A stretch of 64,000 nt of DNA from Echinarachnius parma (taxonomy: Eukaryota; Echinodermata; Echinoidea; Clypeasteroida; Echinarachniidae), in assembly GCA_037951105.1 (NCBI GenBank), contig JBAMJV010002063.1, positions 62,001-126,000 on the forward strand, given 5' to 3'. The position numbers and the translations under genes were made by a program. Shown one piece after another: positions 31,626 to 41,862 of the stretch (the stretch's first letter is position 1; each line of letters begins with the position of its first letter). Under the pieces are notes generated by a model. The model did no database searches and was not told the origin of the DNA. It saw only the letters and a list, made by a program, of their open reading frames with translations.

Positions 31626-32339
31626 TTACAATTTATTAAACATATTTGTATTTTTTACAAACCTGACCAAATGTGCCAGGTTGGCATTACCAAACAAATT
31701 TCTAATTGAAATTTCATATACATTCAAGTCTTTTAAGAGCTGTGCTCTTTCTTTAGAATATTTACTACAATATAGCAGATAGTGTGCAACCCCATCTACT
31801 ACATTACATGTTACACACCTCCCATCCACTTTGAGGCCAATCAAATGATAGTAATCGCTAAGCCGGGCTTTCCCCAGTCGGAGTCTATGGAGGACAACTT
31901 CAATTCTGCGACTAGGTCCCTCATATTTTATTAACCTGCTTACTTTTGGTTCTATATAATGTAGGGAGCGTCCTCTCTCAGATGCATCCCACCTGTGCTG
32001 CCACATCTGCATATATTTATTATATATTATATTTATATTATCTCCTAATAAATTGCTTACCTTTACCTGCACATGGTTGTGCAATAAGGCACATTTAGCT
32101 AGCTTGTCTACTACTTCATTACCTAGCGTGCCACGTGCCATGCAAAAACAACTTGGTGACCTAGATTAGTTAAATGCATATATTTTATAAAAATTTCAAA
32201 TATAATATCTTTATGATTTTGTATTGGGTTCTCCAACAAAATCAAAGTACTTAAAGAATCTGTTAAAATAAGAGTATCCTTCGGGCGTGTCTCCTCAAGC
32301 CAGGTAAGGGCCAGGGGGATGGCCACCTGCTCAGCCCTA
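31626..32339 (-). pseudogene. I/Nimb-like element: RNase H C-terminal half and zinc-binding tail
   Basis: On the minus strand the frame opens with AEQVAIPLALTWL (RNase H motif 2) and continues through ILTDSLSTL and WHVARGTLGNEVVDKLAK, the terminal RNase H motif with its conserved GNE-x-x-D. A frame change separates 32123 from the downstream frame. The tail has CVTC...HYLLYC, the Cys-Cys-His-Cys cluster usual after RNase H in the I/Nimb group. The stop lies at 31626. The N-terminal half of this RNase H is 3.5 kb away at 35885-36010, because a TIR element has inserted between. Confidence 0.8.
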
Positions 32340-33609
32340 CACTGTTAAAAAAAAACAGTAGATTTTACAGAAAAAAAAAATACAGAATCATTCTGTAAAT
32401 TGTTGTAACTGGAAATTTCCTTTAATTTAACAGAAAAGATCTCTAAAAGAAAAGAAGAAAGGTTTTTTTACAGGAACTTGTTATGCTTACAGACCCCACG
32501 TACTGATTTTCTGTAATTTTACTGAGTGCTTCGTGAAATAAAATAATCCTCATATTTTAAGGAAAGATCTGTTTTCTTACAAAATTCTTTTGAGAATCAC
32601 CGTAGCCGCAGACCATCTGTAATTTTAAAGAATATTTCTAAAGGAAACGAAATAACTGTTTTTCAACAGAATATGTCATTTATTTTACTTTAAATAAAAA
32701 GAAGAAAAGTCATTTTGCAGAAAATTGTTATGCTTACAGACCCCATGTACCGATTTTCTGTAATTTCACAGAGTGCTTCGTGGAATAAAGTAATCCCCAT
32801 TTTTAAAAGAAAGATCTGTTTTCTTAAAAAATTGTTTTGTGAATCATCGTTGCCGCAGACCATCTGTAATTTTAAAGAATAATTTTAAAATAAACGAAAT
32901 AGCTGTTTTTCAACATAATTTTTCAATTATTTTACTTAAAAAGAAAAGAAGAACTGTTTTTTTACAGAAAATTTGTATGCCTACAGTACTGACTTTCTTT
33001 TATTTTACAGAGTGCTTCGTGAAATAAAGCAATCCTCATATTTTAAAGAAAAGATCTGTTTTCTTACAAAATTGTTTTGTGAATCATCGTAGCCGAAGAC
33101 CATCTGTAATTTTAAAGAATAATTCTAAATGAAACGAAATAACTGGATTACAACATAATTTTGCATTTATTTTACTTTAAATAAAAAGAAGAACATTTTT
33201 TTTTGCAGAAAATTGTTTTGCTTACAGACCCCATGTACCGATTTTCTTTAATTTCACAGAGTGCTTCGTGGAATAAAGTACAATCCTCATTTTTAAAAGA
33301 AACATCTATTTTCTTACAAAATTATGTAATAGATTAATTATCTATAATTTTAAATAACAATTCTAAAAAGAAACGAAATAACTGGATTCCAACATAATTT
33401 TGCATTTATTTTACTTTAAATAAAAATAAGAAAAGTTTTTTTGAAAAAAATTGTTTTTCTTACAGACCCCATGTACCGATTTTCTGTAATTTCACAGATA
33501 GCTTTATGGAATCACGTAATCCTCATTTTTAAAGGAAAGATCTGTTTTCTTAAAAAATTCTTTTGTGAATTATTGCTGCCGCAGACCATTTGTTTTGAAA
33601 AATCACATT

Positions 33610-34440
33610 GACTTTGTAAATAAGTGTGTTCGTAGAAAAGTGCGTTAGCTATTTAAATTGAGAAATGTTGTGCCTCGGTATATTCTTGTGCTTTTGTATG
33701 AATCATTTATACAACTGCACATTCTCTATGGAATTGAGGTATGGGGAAGCAGTTCTAAATCTTACTTGTATTCATTTAGCTCAACAAATGGCTATGCGAG
33801 CTATTATTTCAATTTCAATTTCAATTTTGTTTCCAATGATATAGAAACATCAACATTACAAAAAAACCAAGTGAACAATTAATATCACATTATTATATAG
33901 ATCTATACGGCGGGGTAATATCAATACTATATAATAGTATGATTAATAAAATAAAAGTCCACAAAGCTTGAAGAAAGGACAACCTGTTGTAAGTATACTT
34001 TGATAATTATTACATATTCATTATTGGGAAAATCCTCGAAACCACTGTTTAAACAATTGGGGACGTAAGATGATTTTATTTTGCATGAACTTGCAGTTTC
34101 AACTTTTGTATATGATTTGTACTTTACCACACTCATTATTAGAATATTGTCAGATGTTACACCAAAGCTTTGGAATAGCTTACCCCAGAAGATTAAAGAA
34201 CAAAAAACAAGATATTCATTTCATAAGACCCTCACAATTTATTTGTTGAACAAATACATCTTTTGCATACGTTATTATTTAATTTCAAGAATCATTATAT
34301 AAGCTTTTCTAATACTGGATAATAAAGAGAACCGATCTCGAACAACACCTGTGCTAACTGTCGGTTCTCTACCCATCAGAGCCTAAGGCCCACATATTTG
34401 TGGTTTGGTAGTCCTACACTTAAACAAGAAGAAGACTAGT
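33610..34440 (+). pseudogene. CR1/L2-like RT C-terminal fragment nested in the TIR element
   Basis: The frame at 33658 reads RYILVLLYESFIQLHILYG then IEVWGSS, the post-RT segment found in CR1/L2/RTE-type proteins. After decayed sequence, 34141-34275 gives PKLWNSLPQKIKE followed by a FHKTLTIYLLNKY ending. It is 5'-truncated and multiply frameshifted. It lies between the two subterminal arrays of the TIR element. Confidence 0.65.
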
Positions 34441-35440
34441 TATGTGAAGTGTACAGAAAGAAAAAGCATAAATTCCTCTATTTTTATATCCCTATTTTGT
34501 TACTCTACCTGCTTTAGTTATTTTTTAATGATTTTTTTTTTATTGCGTAAATCACTATAATTTAGAAAAATCCTTAAATTGGCAACACATTGTAATATTT
34601 TTAAAACAGATATTGGCGTTCAAATTGGCAACTTTGCAGCAAAGTCACTTCATATATTTTGTCTTAAATGGTCATTACTAAATATTTTCCACCTATTTTT
34701 ATGTCATTGATCGGTCAACAAAATTTAGGAGTTGCCAATTTGTAGAAGAAAACAATTGATCAGATTTGCCTTAAAATAGCACTCGTCCTTGATGGGTTAA
34801 CTTTTAATAATTTGCCTTGGATGTATGTTTTAATGTACATTCGATATTGTTTTTGTTGTTGTTAATACACTTCATACTTCAAACATGGAACATAGTATGG
34901 CCCCACAAGGGTACACCCACCTAGAACCCACTTAATGAAACCACATGGGGCCATCTGGGTGCCCAGATAATGAAACCATATGGGCAGCCCATAATGCTGG
35001 TTCCATAATCGATCCCCACGCTATCCCCATTGCTATCGGGGAAATCATGATCGATTATGAACAATTGTAAGTGAATGTAAATTTCTTTCTTTCTTTTTGT
35101 AATTAATTCTTTTGAAAGCATTGTTATCATGTCCTTGTTGTTGAATATAATTCATAAACATGTAAATAACAATTGTATATTGTGTTATGTATTTGATTTG
35201 AAGGCTAATCATGTCAGAATCAATTCTCTGCAAATACTAACCACAAAAAACCCGCATACCTAGAAGATGTGTATATATATAAAACCGATTATGTAACATG
35301 TTAGTAGGAAAGGTAGGATGTTAGGATGATAGGCTTAGAATGAAAGGATTAGGTTAGTAGGTATAGGATTAAGTTAGGGATTTGGATAAGTAGAATGAAG
35401 CTCACCACAAGCGCACTATATTTCATTTTTGTGATATGGA
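34441..35440. other. Interior of TIR element, no gene seen
   Basis: AT-rich sequence without a supportable ORF. ATGGGCAGCCCATAATG-like short inverted phrases occur near 34905-35000. Confidence 0.4.
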
Positions 35441-35884
35441 TTAACGTTCTGTTTTTTTAAAGAAGAAATTGTTTTTATCACATACAGATATTTTATAAAA
35501 ACAGAAAAGTAGTAGATTGCAATAAGATTTATGCAGTAAAATTACAGTTCTCGAGACTCTGCTGCAAGTACATTTCTGTTTTTTAAAGAAGAAATTGTAT
35601 TTATCACACACAGATTGTCTGTTAAAACAGATAAGTAGTAAATTGCGAAAAGAATTGTGCAGTAAAATTACAGGAGTCCTCGAGACTCTGCTGCAAGTAT
35701 TTTTCTGTTATTTTAAAGAAGAAATTGTATTTATCACACACAGATTGTCTGTTAAAAACAGATAAGTAGTACATTGCGAAAAGAAGTATGCAGTAAACTT
35801 ACAGGACATCTCGAGACTCTGCTGCAAAGCACTTTTCTGTATTTTTACTGAGAAATTTTCTAACAGTGGTATATAAACAGAAAT

Positions 35885-37272
35885 ATTGTTACTACATCTT
35901 TGTGCACTCCTTATCCCGTATTCTGGAACAAAAAATGCAGCGGAGGTAACACCAGTATCGGGGTTCTTCGATCCATCCGTATAAATGTGGAACTTATCAC
36001 TTCCTATTGAGCTTTAAAATTCTAAAGTTACATTTTTCTTGTGAATGTCAAGGTCAGACACCTGACATTGATCATGAATATCTAAATATATCATGGGTTG
36101 AACAATCAACCATGGTGATAATGTATAATTGCATGTATATTGTATATTCCCTTGTGTTTCGATGAGATCTTCATCTAATCTCAGCACAAAGGGCCTCTTT
36201 ACAATATTGGTATATACTGTAGTACAGTAATATTGTCCTGCCAGCAGGGCTCCAAAATTTCTTTTATCAAGAAATTATTCTTTTTACATAATAATTTATA
36301 TTTATAAGTGTTAGTATGACTACTGCGCCTTAGGTCAAGAGGTAACTCTCCAGATTCAACCTGTAGCGCTTCTAATGAAGTGCCAGGTACAGCGCCAGTA
36401 ATTATCTTTAAGCTATTGTATTGTATTGCATTTAATTTACATATTACAGATTTGCTTGCTGAGCCATACAGCTCGCAACCATAATCAATAATGGGGCGTA
36501 TAAAGGCTCTATACAACAATAATAACGTCTTAGTGTCTGCACCCCAGTCAGTGCCAGACAGACTTTTTAATATATTAATTCTTTTTTTACATCTTACAAA
36601 TACTTCATCTATGTGAGCCCTCTAGGTAAGAGAGGTATCAAATATAATTCCTAAGAACTTATACTGTTTAACTACACTCATCTCTTTATTACATATTTTT
36701 AAATTTATATTCTTAGGTTTAGACATTTTGTGGAAATTCATCACATTACATTTATTAGGTGACAACTGTAATTTCCATTCTAAACACCATTTCTCAATGC
36801 CATCCAAATCCCTCTGGATAGCATTTTGAAGCTCTACCATATTATCATGTCTATACCAAATGGCTACGTCATCAGCATAGATAGATACTGATGTGTACGT
36901 ACACTTCTCTACCAAACCATCTAAAAACAAAGCAAATAATAAAGGACTAATAACGCTACCCTGGGTAAGCCTCTAGTAGTGAAATGTGTTTTACTCAATG
37001 TATTACCTATTTTTACTTGGAAGGTTCTATTTAAAATAAAACCACTTACTCAATTAAGGAGTTTTCCTTTCAAGCCTATGGAATCCATTTTGGAGAGTAG
37101 GGCTTCTCTCCAAACCCGAGTCGAAAGCTTTCTGGAAATCTAAGTATACACATGTTAATTGATGATTACAAGCAAATGCTTTGTATATGTCTCTTTCCAG
37201 TCTAAGGAGGTTATCCAGGATATTGCTATCCTCAATGTATGCACCTTGACAGGGAGAGATAATACCATGTTT
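35885..37272 (-). pseudogene. I/Nimb-like RT and N-terminal RNase H, frameshifted
   Basis: In minus order: after a frameshift at about 37273, motif A (VYLDFQKAFDS), then TQGSVISPLLFALFLDGL leading into YADDVAIW at about 36858-36881, PNKCNVMNF and KFLGIIFD. The thumb region (YRAFIRPIIDYGCELYGS) is at about 36430-36519, and RNase H starts FHIYTDGSKNP at about 35955-35990. The catalytic YADD and the first RNase H Asp are present, but the chain is broken by several stops. Confidence 0.8.
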
Positions 37273-38742
37273 TTAAAAAATATACTGCATTCGATTTACA
37301 ATCATTTTCTCCATAATCTTACATAATACAGGAGTTAAAGAGATGGGTCTGTACGACCCAGCCTCACCGCTTACTTTTCCATGCTTGTGTATTGGAATTA
37401 GGAGGGAGTGTTTCCACTCTTTGGGAAGATCTCCAGTATCCCAAACAACATTAAACAAACACAATAACTCTATTTTAATAATGTTAGGTAAATTTGCCAC
37501 CATCTCCTGGGTAACGCCATCCTGTCCAGGGGAGCTATCCCGTGTGTTATTTATGGCGTGTTCCAACTCTTTTACAGTAAAGTGATAATTTAAATCACTT
37601 ACATCATCCACAACAGTATGTGTACCAAAGCCTGGTAATGTATCTTTAGCACTACTAGCATCGCCAAAGTTCATGTGAGTACTAAACAGATCAGCTAACA
37701 TGTTAGCCTTCTTATCATTATCATTTATATAAATACCATCGACCTTTAAAGGTGTTATACCTTTAGAGGGATCAGTATCATTAATCATATTCATTTTTTT
37801 AACCTTTCTCCATACTTCACTTGTAGGAGTAAACCTATTCACTCCGCTACAATACCACTTCCAGTGATCGGATTTGGTATTTCGAATTACTTTTTGTGCA
37901 ATACTTTTCTTTTTATTATAATTTTGTAAGTCTTCATTAAGCATAGACCGCATAACCTTTCGTTTAACCACATTTCTTTCTTTAATAACTCGCTTACACT
38001 CGGTATTCCACCATGGGTTGCTATTTCTGCCATTATTGTGGCCACATTGCGGAATAGCTGTGTTTGCTGCCTCAGCAATGTTCTGCAATATATGATCATG
38101 CATATCTTGAGTGCTTCCATTTACATCCATGTACTTATAATTCAATTCAATGGACTCCTTATACGCTTTCCAGTCAGCCTTATGACAGGCCCATTCATGA
38201 GTGGACTGACCTTCATTGACACAAGTGTCCATGCCTGTGCCAATTTTAACTTTTACATTTATCAAAAAGTGATCGCTGCCCAAAGCGTCGTCTTGAACAT
38301 ACCATGTGCATTTTGAGAACATCTCTTTAGTAACCAATGTCAAGTCTATACTCGAGAGACTACCACTTGTACTATCCAAGTGAGTGGGTAAACCATTATT
38401 CAAAAAAACAAAATTAGACTTATCAAGAAAGTCTTCAACTGTTCTACCACTTTTATTAGTTTTTTTGCATCCCCACAAAGGGTTATGTGCATTAAAATCA
38501 CCACATATAATACAATTTTTTAATGTATTCATACACATATTTTCCAATTGTTGTATTTGAATGTCCTCGCAAGGATTATAATAATTAATTATTGTACATT
38601 GGTATGCACCAACATACACATTCACCTGTTGATATTCCTGTGATACAGGAGTATCTATAATCGAGTAAGATATATTATTATTTATATATATCGCGCAACC
38701 TCCGTGCATTCTGCCTACACGAGTCTTAGATAGGCATATATA
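37273..38742 (-). pseudogene. I/Nimb-like endonuclease, linker and RT fingers
   Basis: The genuine coding part starts at about 38742 with CLSKTRVGRMHGGCAIYI (endonuclease). It continues through GDFNAHNPLWG and SSIDLTLV to the SDH motif near codon 184 of the open frame. A linker with WWNTECKRVIKERN follows, then RT fingers with SYRPISLTPVLCKIM, ending at a frameshift at 37273. About 30 codons open upstream of 38742 belong to the inserted TIR element, so the apparent ATG at 38823 is not the original start. Confidence 0.85.
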
Positions 38743-39739
38743 TACTCTGCAAATAAAAAAAACTGGACACTTGTATAAGTTGAAATATTTCATACTAATG
38801 TACGATATAGTGTACATGATCATATATCAAATTAAAGGGAATTTAGTCCTCTACATGCAGGGTATAACTTAAAGGTGTAATCGTTCATGCATGAAATGCC
38901 ATGGTCAATTAACAATAGCAAGGTCTGTTTTCAAAAATAGCAAAACAATGAGGGACCACACCATTCGACTGAAATGATAGTAAGCGTTTCACTTAAAACA
39001 AGATGAGCGGGGCAACGGGGCAACGAAATTATGACATTATTCAACTTTATTGTTATGAACAAACTCTGGAAATATAAATTTGTCAATAAAACAGGGCCAG
39101 GTTATGAGAGCATTATCATACTGGTCTGTATAGAGGCATGAAGCTTGTCTATTTCATGTGTCCCCTGCAATTTTAACCATATTTACCTAGAGAAATGGCA
39201 TGTTAAAAACTGCCCAACTGTTTGACCAAGGGTGACTTCAGGTTTTGAAGATCTTAGGACTACAGTAGAATTCTTGACAAGAATTTATACCATTTTCATG
39301 CTGAAATAAGGGCACAAACTGTGGTTTTGACTAATAAAGCTTTGCCATGGAATTCCCCATGTTGTTACTTTTTGATTAAAATAACACCTATAACGTTCAC
39401 AATTTGTCTTAATTTATAGTCTTTATTGAGATGAAGATAGAAAAGGTCACATTTGTAATGAAAAAATATGCCATCTCATGAATATAGCGTTTTAGATTAT
39501 GCTTATCAACATTTATATGGTTGAGTGAATGTTCCATTTTTGCTATTTTTGAAAACAGACCTTGGTGTGGTTAATTGACCGTGACAAGTCATGCATGAAT
39601 GATTTCATCTGGATTTTATGCGAATATTGAAGAGGGTAATTTTATCTTTAATTTGATATACAATATCATATATTTTATCGTTAATGAATACGAAATATTT
39701 GGTCTCATACAAGTGTCCAGTTTCTTTTTTTGCGGAGTA
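38743..39739. mobile_element. About 1-kb Tc1/mariner-like TIR element inserted in endonuclease
   Basis: The left arm from TACTCTGCAAATAAAAAAAA to about 38948 is the inverse of the right arm from about 39531 to GCGGAGTA at 39739, with arms of about 205 bp. Both include ACTGGACACTTGTAT and GGTCTGTTTTCAAAAATAGC. TA-rich sequence borders both sides, and the flanking endonuclease frames join across it (DIQDY to ICLSKT). No transposase is seen. Confidence 0.75.
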
Positions 39740-39779
39740 TATATAATCCTGTATATCATAAGTATCATTATTATTCAGC

Positions 39780-39890
39780 CATGTCTCTTGCAGACATATT
39801 ATATGTGGTTTTTCTACTAATTCATAAATATATTGTCTAAATTCATCCCCTTTGGCATGAATGTCAAGTGAGTTAGTTAGTTAGTTTTTG
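39780..39890 (-). pseudogene. I/Nimb-like endonuclease N-terminus
   Basis: Minus strand reads NSLDIHAKGDEFRQYIYELV followed by IICLQETWLNNND, the opening of an APE-type endonuclease with its catalytic Glu in QETW. It begins about 40 bases downstream (in minus sense) of module M, after an AACTAACTAACTAA run. Confidence 0.75.
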
Positions 39891-39896
39891 TTTTAG

Positions 39897-40099
39897 ATGG
39901 CGACTCAGTCAAAATTGACTATTTACGCCATGTCTATATAATTGGCCGAAGGCCAAACATATACAATGGGCAAGGCGTTTGGCACCTGACTAGTGCGAAT
40001 GCACTAGTTCGCGGAGGCCACGAAAAAACCCCATCGTGATGGGGGAAACGTGGTTGCGTCCGTGGATGCCAAACGAGGGCGCACTCCCTGTCTCCTTGT
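39897..40099. ncRNA. Multi-stem structured module M, copy B
   Basis: It has the same layout as 16567-16790 with different stem sequences that remain paired: CGTTTGGCA/TGCCAAACG (against CGTTCAGCA/TGCTGAACG), CTAGTGC/GCACTAG (against CTTAGTGT/ACACTAAG), CCCCATC/GATGGGG (against CCAGC/GCTGG), and AGTCAA/TTGACT (against AATCA/TGATT). It has one extra hairpin, TTGGCC/GGCCAA. TTCGCGGAGGCCACGAAAAA and GGGCGCACTCCCTGTC are unchanged. It lies immediately 5' of the I/Nimb ORF on the minus strand, so it may be that element's leader. Confidence 0.6.
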
Positions 40100-40375
40100 A
40101 AAAAATAATAATTTAAGTATTAATCTTTATAATTATTCCCACCTACGGTTATCAATATGTGCGCACCCGCGCTCACACCGATAAACGCATACAAACCTTA
40201 GCCAAAGGAACTATCATTTATTTTTTATTATAATGCATATATAAATTTATATATCTTTTATAATATATTATGTATATTATGACCACTATCATCGACAGAA
40301 TGTACGCACCCGCGTCCGATCTGAGGACAATATTTTATTTTATTATATATATTATGTATTTGTGTGTATCTGTGT

Positions 40376-40391
40376 ATGCGCCCCCGCGCAT
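40376..40391. repeat. H2 hairpin, perfect form
   Basis: ATGCGC-CCCC-GCGCAT, a perfect 6-bp stem. At 40443, 41427, 41611 and 43449 the stem is GTGCAC/GCGCAC (one mismatch), and at 43633 it is TTGTGC/GCACAA around ATCCCC (perfect). Confidence 0.7.
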
Positions 40392-40585
40392 TTCACCGAA
40401 ATAAATTCATATATATATCGAAATCTTGTCTATAAAACATATGTGCACCCCCGCGCACTGGCATGTGTATTTATATCTATACTACAAGTGTACAGAGATT
40501 ATATTTCTTCTAGTGTAGTATTATCAATCCGGACGCACCCGCGCTCGGTCTGACGAGAATCTACTCTATTAACAACTATTATGTT

Positions 40586-41387
40586 GTAGGGGAGTGTCAT
40601 GACGACGTATCGTACGCTGGTTCGGTAGGCGGACCGATCCAGTGTCCCGTTGATTGGTTGCGTGCCCGTGTGCACCGGCCAATCAATGCGGCCCGTTTTT
40701 GACCTATCGGATACGTGCTCGCTTATGTGAGATTCTGCGTTGGGAGCCACGGTAGAGCATAAATACCGATTGTCTACATTAGATAATATCATTTGACAAA
40801 GTGTTGCAGCGGCACACGAAACGTCATGATCTTTTAGATTCCTAGTTTGACCATACATTGCGAGACAAACGAATATCACTAGCGATATTATTTCCGATAC
40901 TATATCCGCAATGGATAATATATTTACTATTATTGATTGAACATACGGGCGCCTTGCCCTGAAATTGATACGTAGATATGAGCGTTGTAGCAAGAAGGTG
41001 GCTTAGCCCGACCGTGGGTTTCGAATCAACCGGTGGGGGGCCGGATTGTAGGGGAGTGTCATGGCGACGTATCGTACGCTGGTTCGGTAGGCGGACCGAT
41101 CCAGTGTCCCGTTGATTGGTTGCGTGCCCGTGTGCACCGGCCAATCAATGCGGCCCGTTTTTGACCTATCGGGTACGTGCTCGCTTATGTGAGATTCTGC
41201 GTTGGGAGCCACGGTAGAGCATAAATACCGATTGTCTACATTAGATAATATCATTTGACAAAGTGTTGCAGCGGCACACGAAACGTCATGATCTTTTAGA
41301 TTCCTAGTTTGACCATACATTGCGAGACAAACGAATATCACTAGCGATATTATTTCCGATACTATATCCGCAATGGATAATATATTT
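40586..41387. mobile_element. 802-bp insertion made of two direct 340-bp copies, 14-bp target duplication
   Basis: ACAACTATTATGTT stands at both borders (40572-40585 and 41388-41401). The insert is a 340-bp sequence starting GTAGGGGAGTGTCATG and ending GGATAATATATTT, a spacer of about 123 bp, then the same 340 bp again. The last third of each copy is segment S, inverted. The spacer has a B-box-like GGGTTTCGAATC at about 41023. A 14-bp duplication suggests target-primed reverse transcription, that is a SINE-like dimer; a miniature LTR element is less likely because the duplication is too long. Confidence 0.65.
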
Positions 41388-41728
41388 ACAACTATTATGT
41401 TATTTATGTATCTATATAAAGTGTCTGTGCACCCCCGCGCACTTATATGTTTATATATATATATATATATCCATACTACATATTTACAAAAATTAAATGC
41501 CTTCTGGAGTAGCATCATCAATCCGGACGCACCCACGCTCGGTCTGACGAGAATCTACTCTATGAACAACTATTATATATATGTGTCTATATCTCATTTA
41601 TAAAGTGTCTGTGCACCCCCGCGCACTTATATATATAATCTATACTACATATTTACAGAGTTTGAATGCCTTCTGGAGTAGCATCATCAATCCGCAACTC
41701 TATAAGCAACTATTATACTATGTATGTA

Positions 41729-41833
41729 CAGGGAAACCCCGTTATAACGAGCTCGCTTATAACGAGGTACCGTTTATAACGAGGAGAATCTTTTTGGCCT
41801 GATTATAACTGTGTGTTATCCGGGGTTTCCCTG
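41729..41833. mobile_element. 105-bp Tc1/mariner-group MITE
   Basis: CAGGGAAACCCCG and the inverse CGGGGTTTCCCTG form the ends, flanked by TA on both sides (41727-41728 and 41834-41835). TATAACGAG repeats lie inside. The terminal sequence is like pogo/Tigger-type elements. Confidence 0.8.
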
Positions 41834-41862
41834 TATTTATATCTCATCTATAAATAATTTGT

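Larger units (their letters stand above)
32340..35869. mobile_element. 3.5-kb TIR element with subterminal tandem repeats, TA target
   Basis: The left end CACTGTTA and the inverted right end CCACTGTTAGAAAA share a TIR of about 35 bp with mismatches (ACAG-AAAA phrases continue inward). TA borders each side, and removing the element restores the RNase H frame (NNISVY joined to RAEQVAI). Inside the left end is a tandem array of five roughly 240-bp units containing ACCGATTTTCTGTAATTTCA (32480-33600). Inside the right end are three roughly 125-bp units containing CTCGAGACTCTGCTGCAAG (35450-35840). No transposase was found. Confidence 0.75.
31626..39890 (-). mobile_element. I/Nimb-like non-LTR retrotransposon, broken and twice interrupted
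   Basis: In minus order: EEP start (QETWL-like, about 39780-39850), [TIR insert 38743-39739], EEP remainder and linker (38742-37273), RT with LDFQKAFD, TQGSVISPLLF and YADD (about 37270-36200), RNase H first half with YTDGS (about 36010-35885), [TIR insert 32340-35869], RNase H second half and zinc tail (32339-31626). The EEP, RT, RNase H and CCHC order defines the I superfamily; Nimb is my best match. Several frameshifts make it a dead copy. Structured module M lies directly upstream at 39897-40099. Confidence 0.85.

Noticed and set aside
39897..40099. HDV-like, hammerhead or twister ribozyme
   Set aside because: I could not find the nested double-pseudoknot pairing of HDV, the CUGAUGA core of hammerhead or the twister core on either strand. 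The fold is real-looking but unassigned.
40586..41387. Miniature LTR retrotransposon (TRIM)
   Set aside because: Two direct repeats with a short spacer fit, but the flanking duplication is about 14 bp rather than 4-6, and no clear primer site follows the first repeat.
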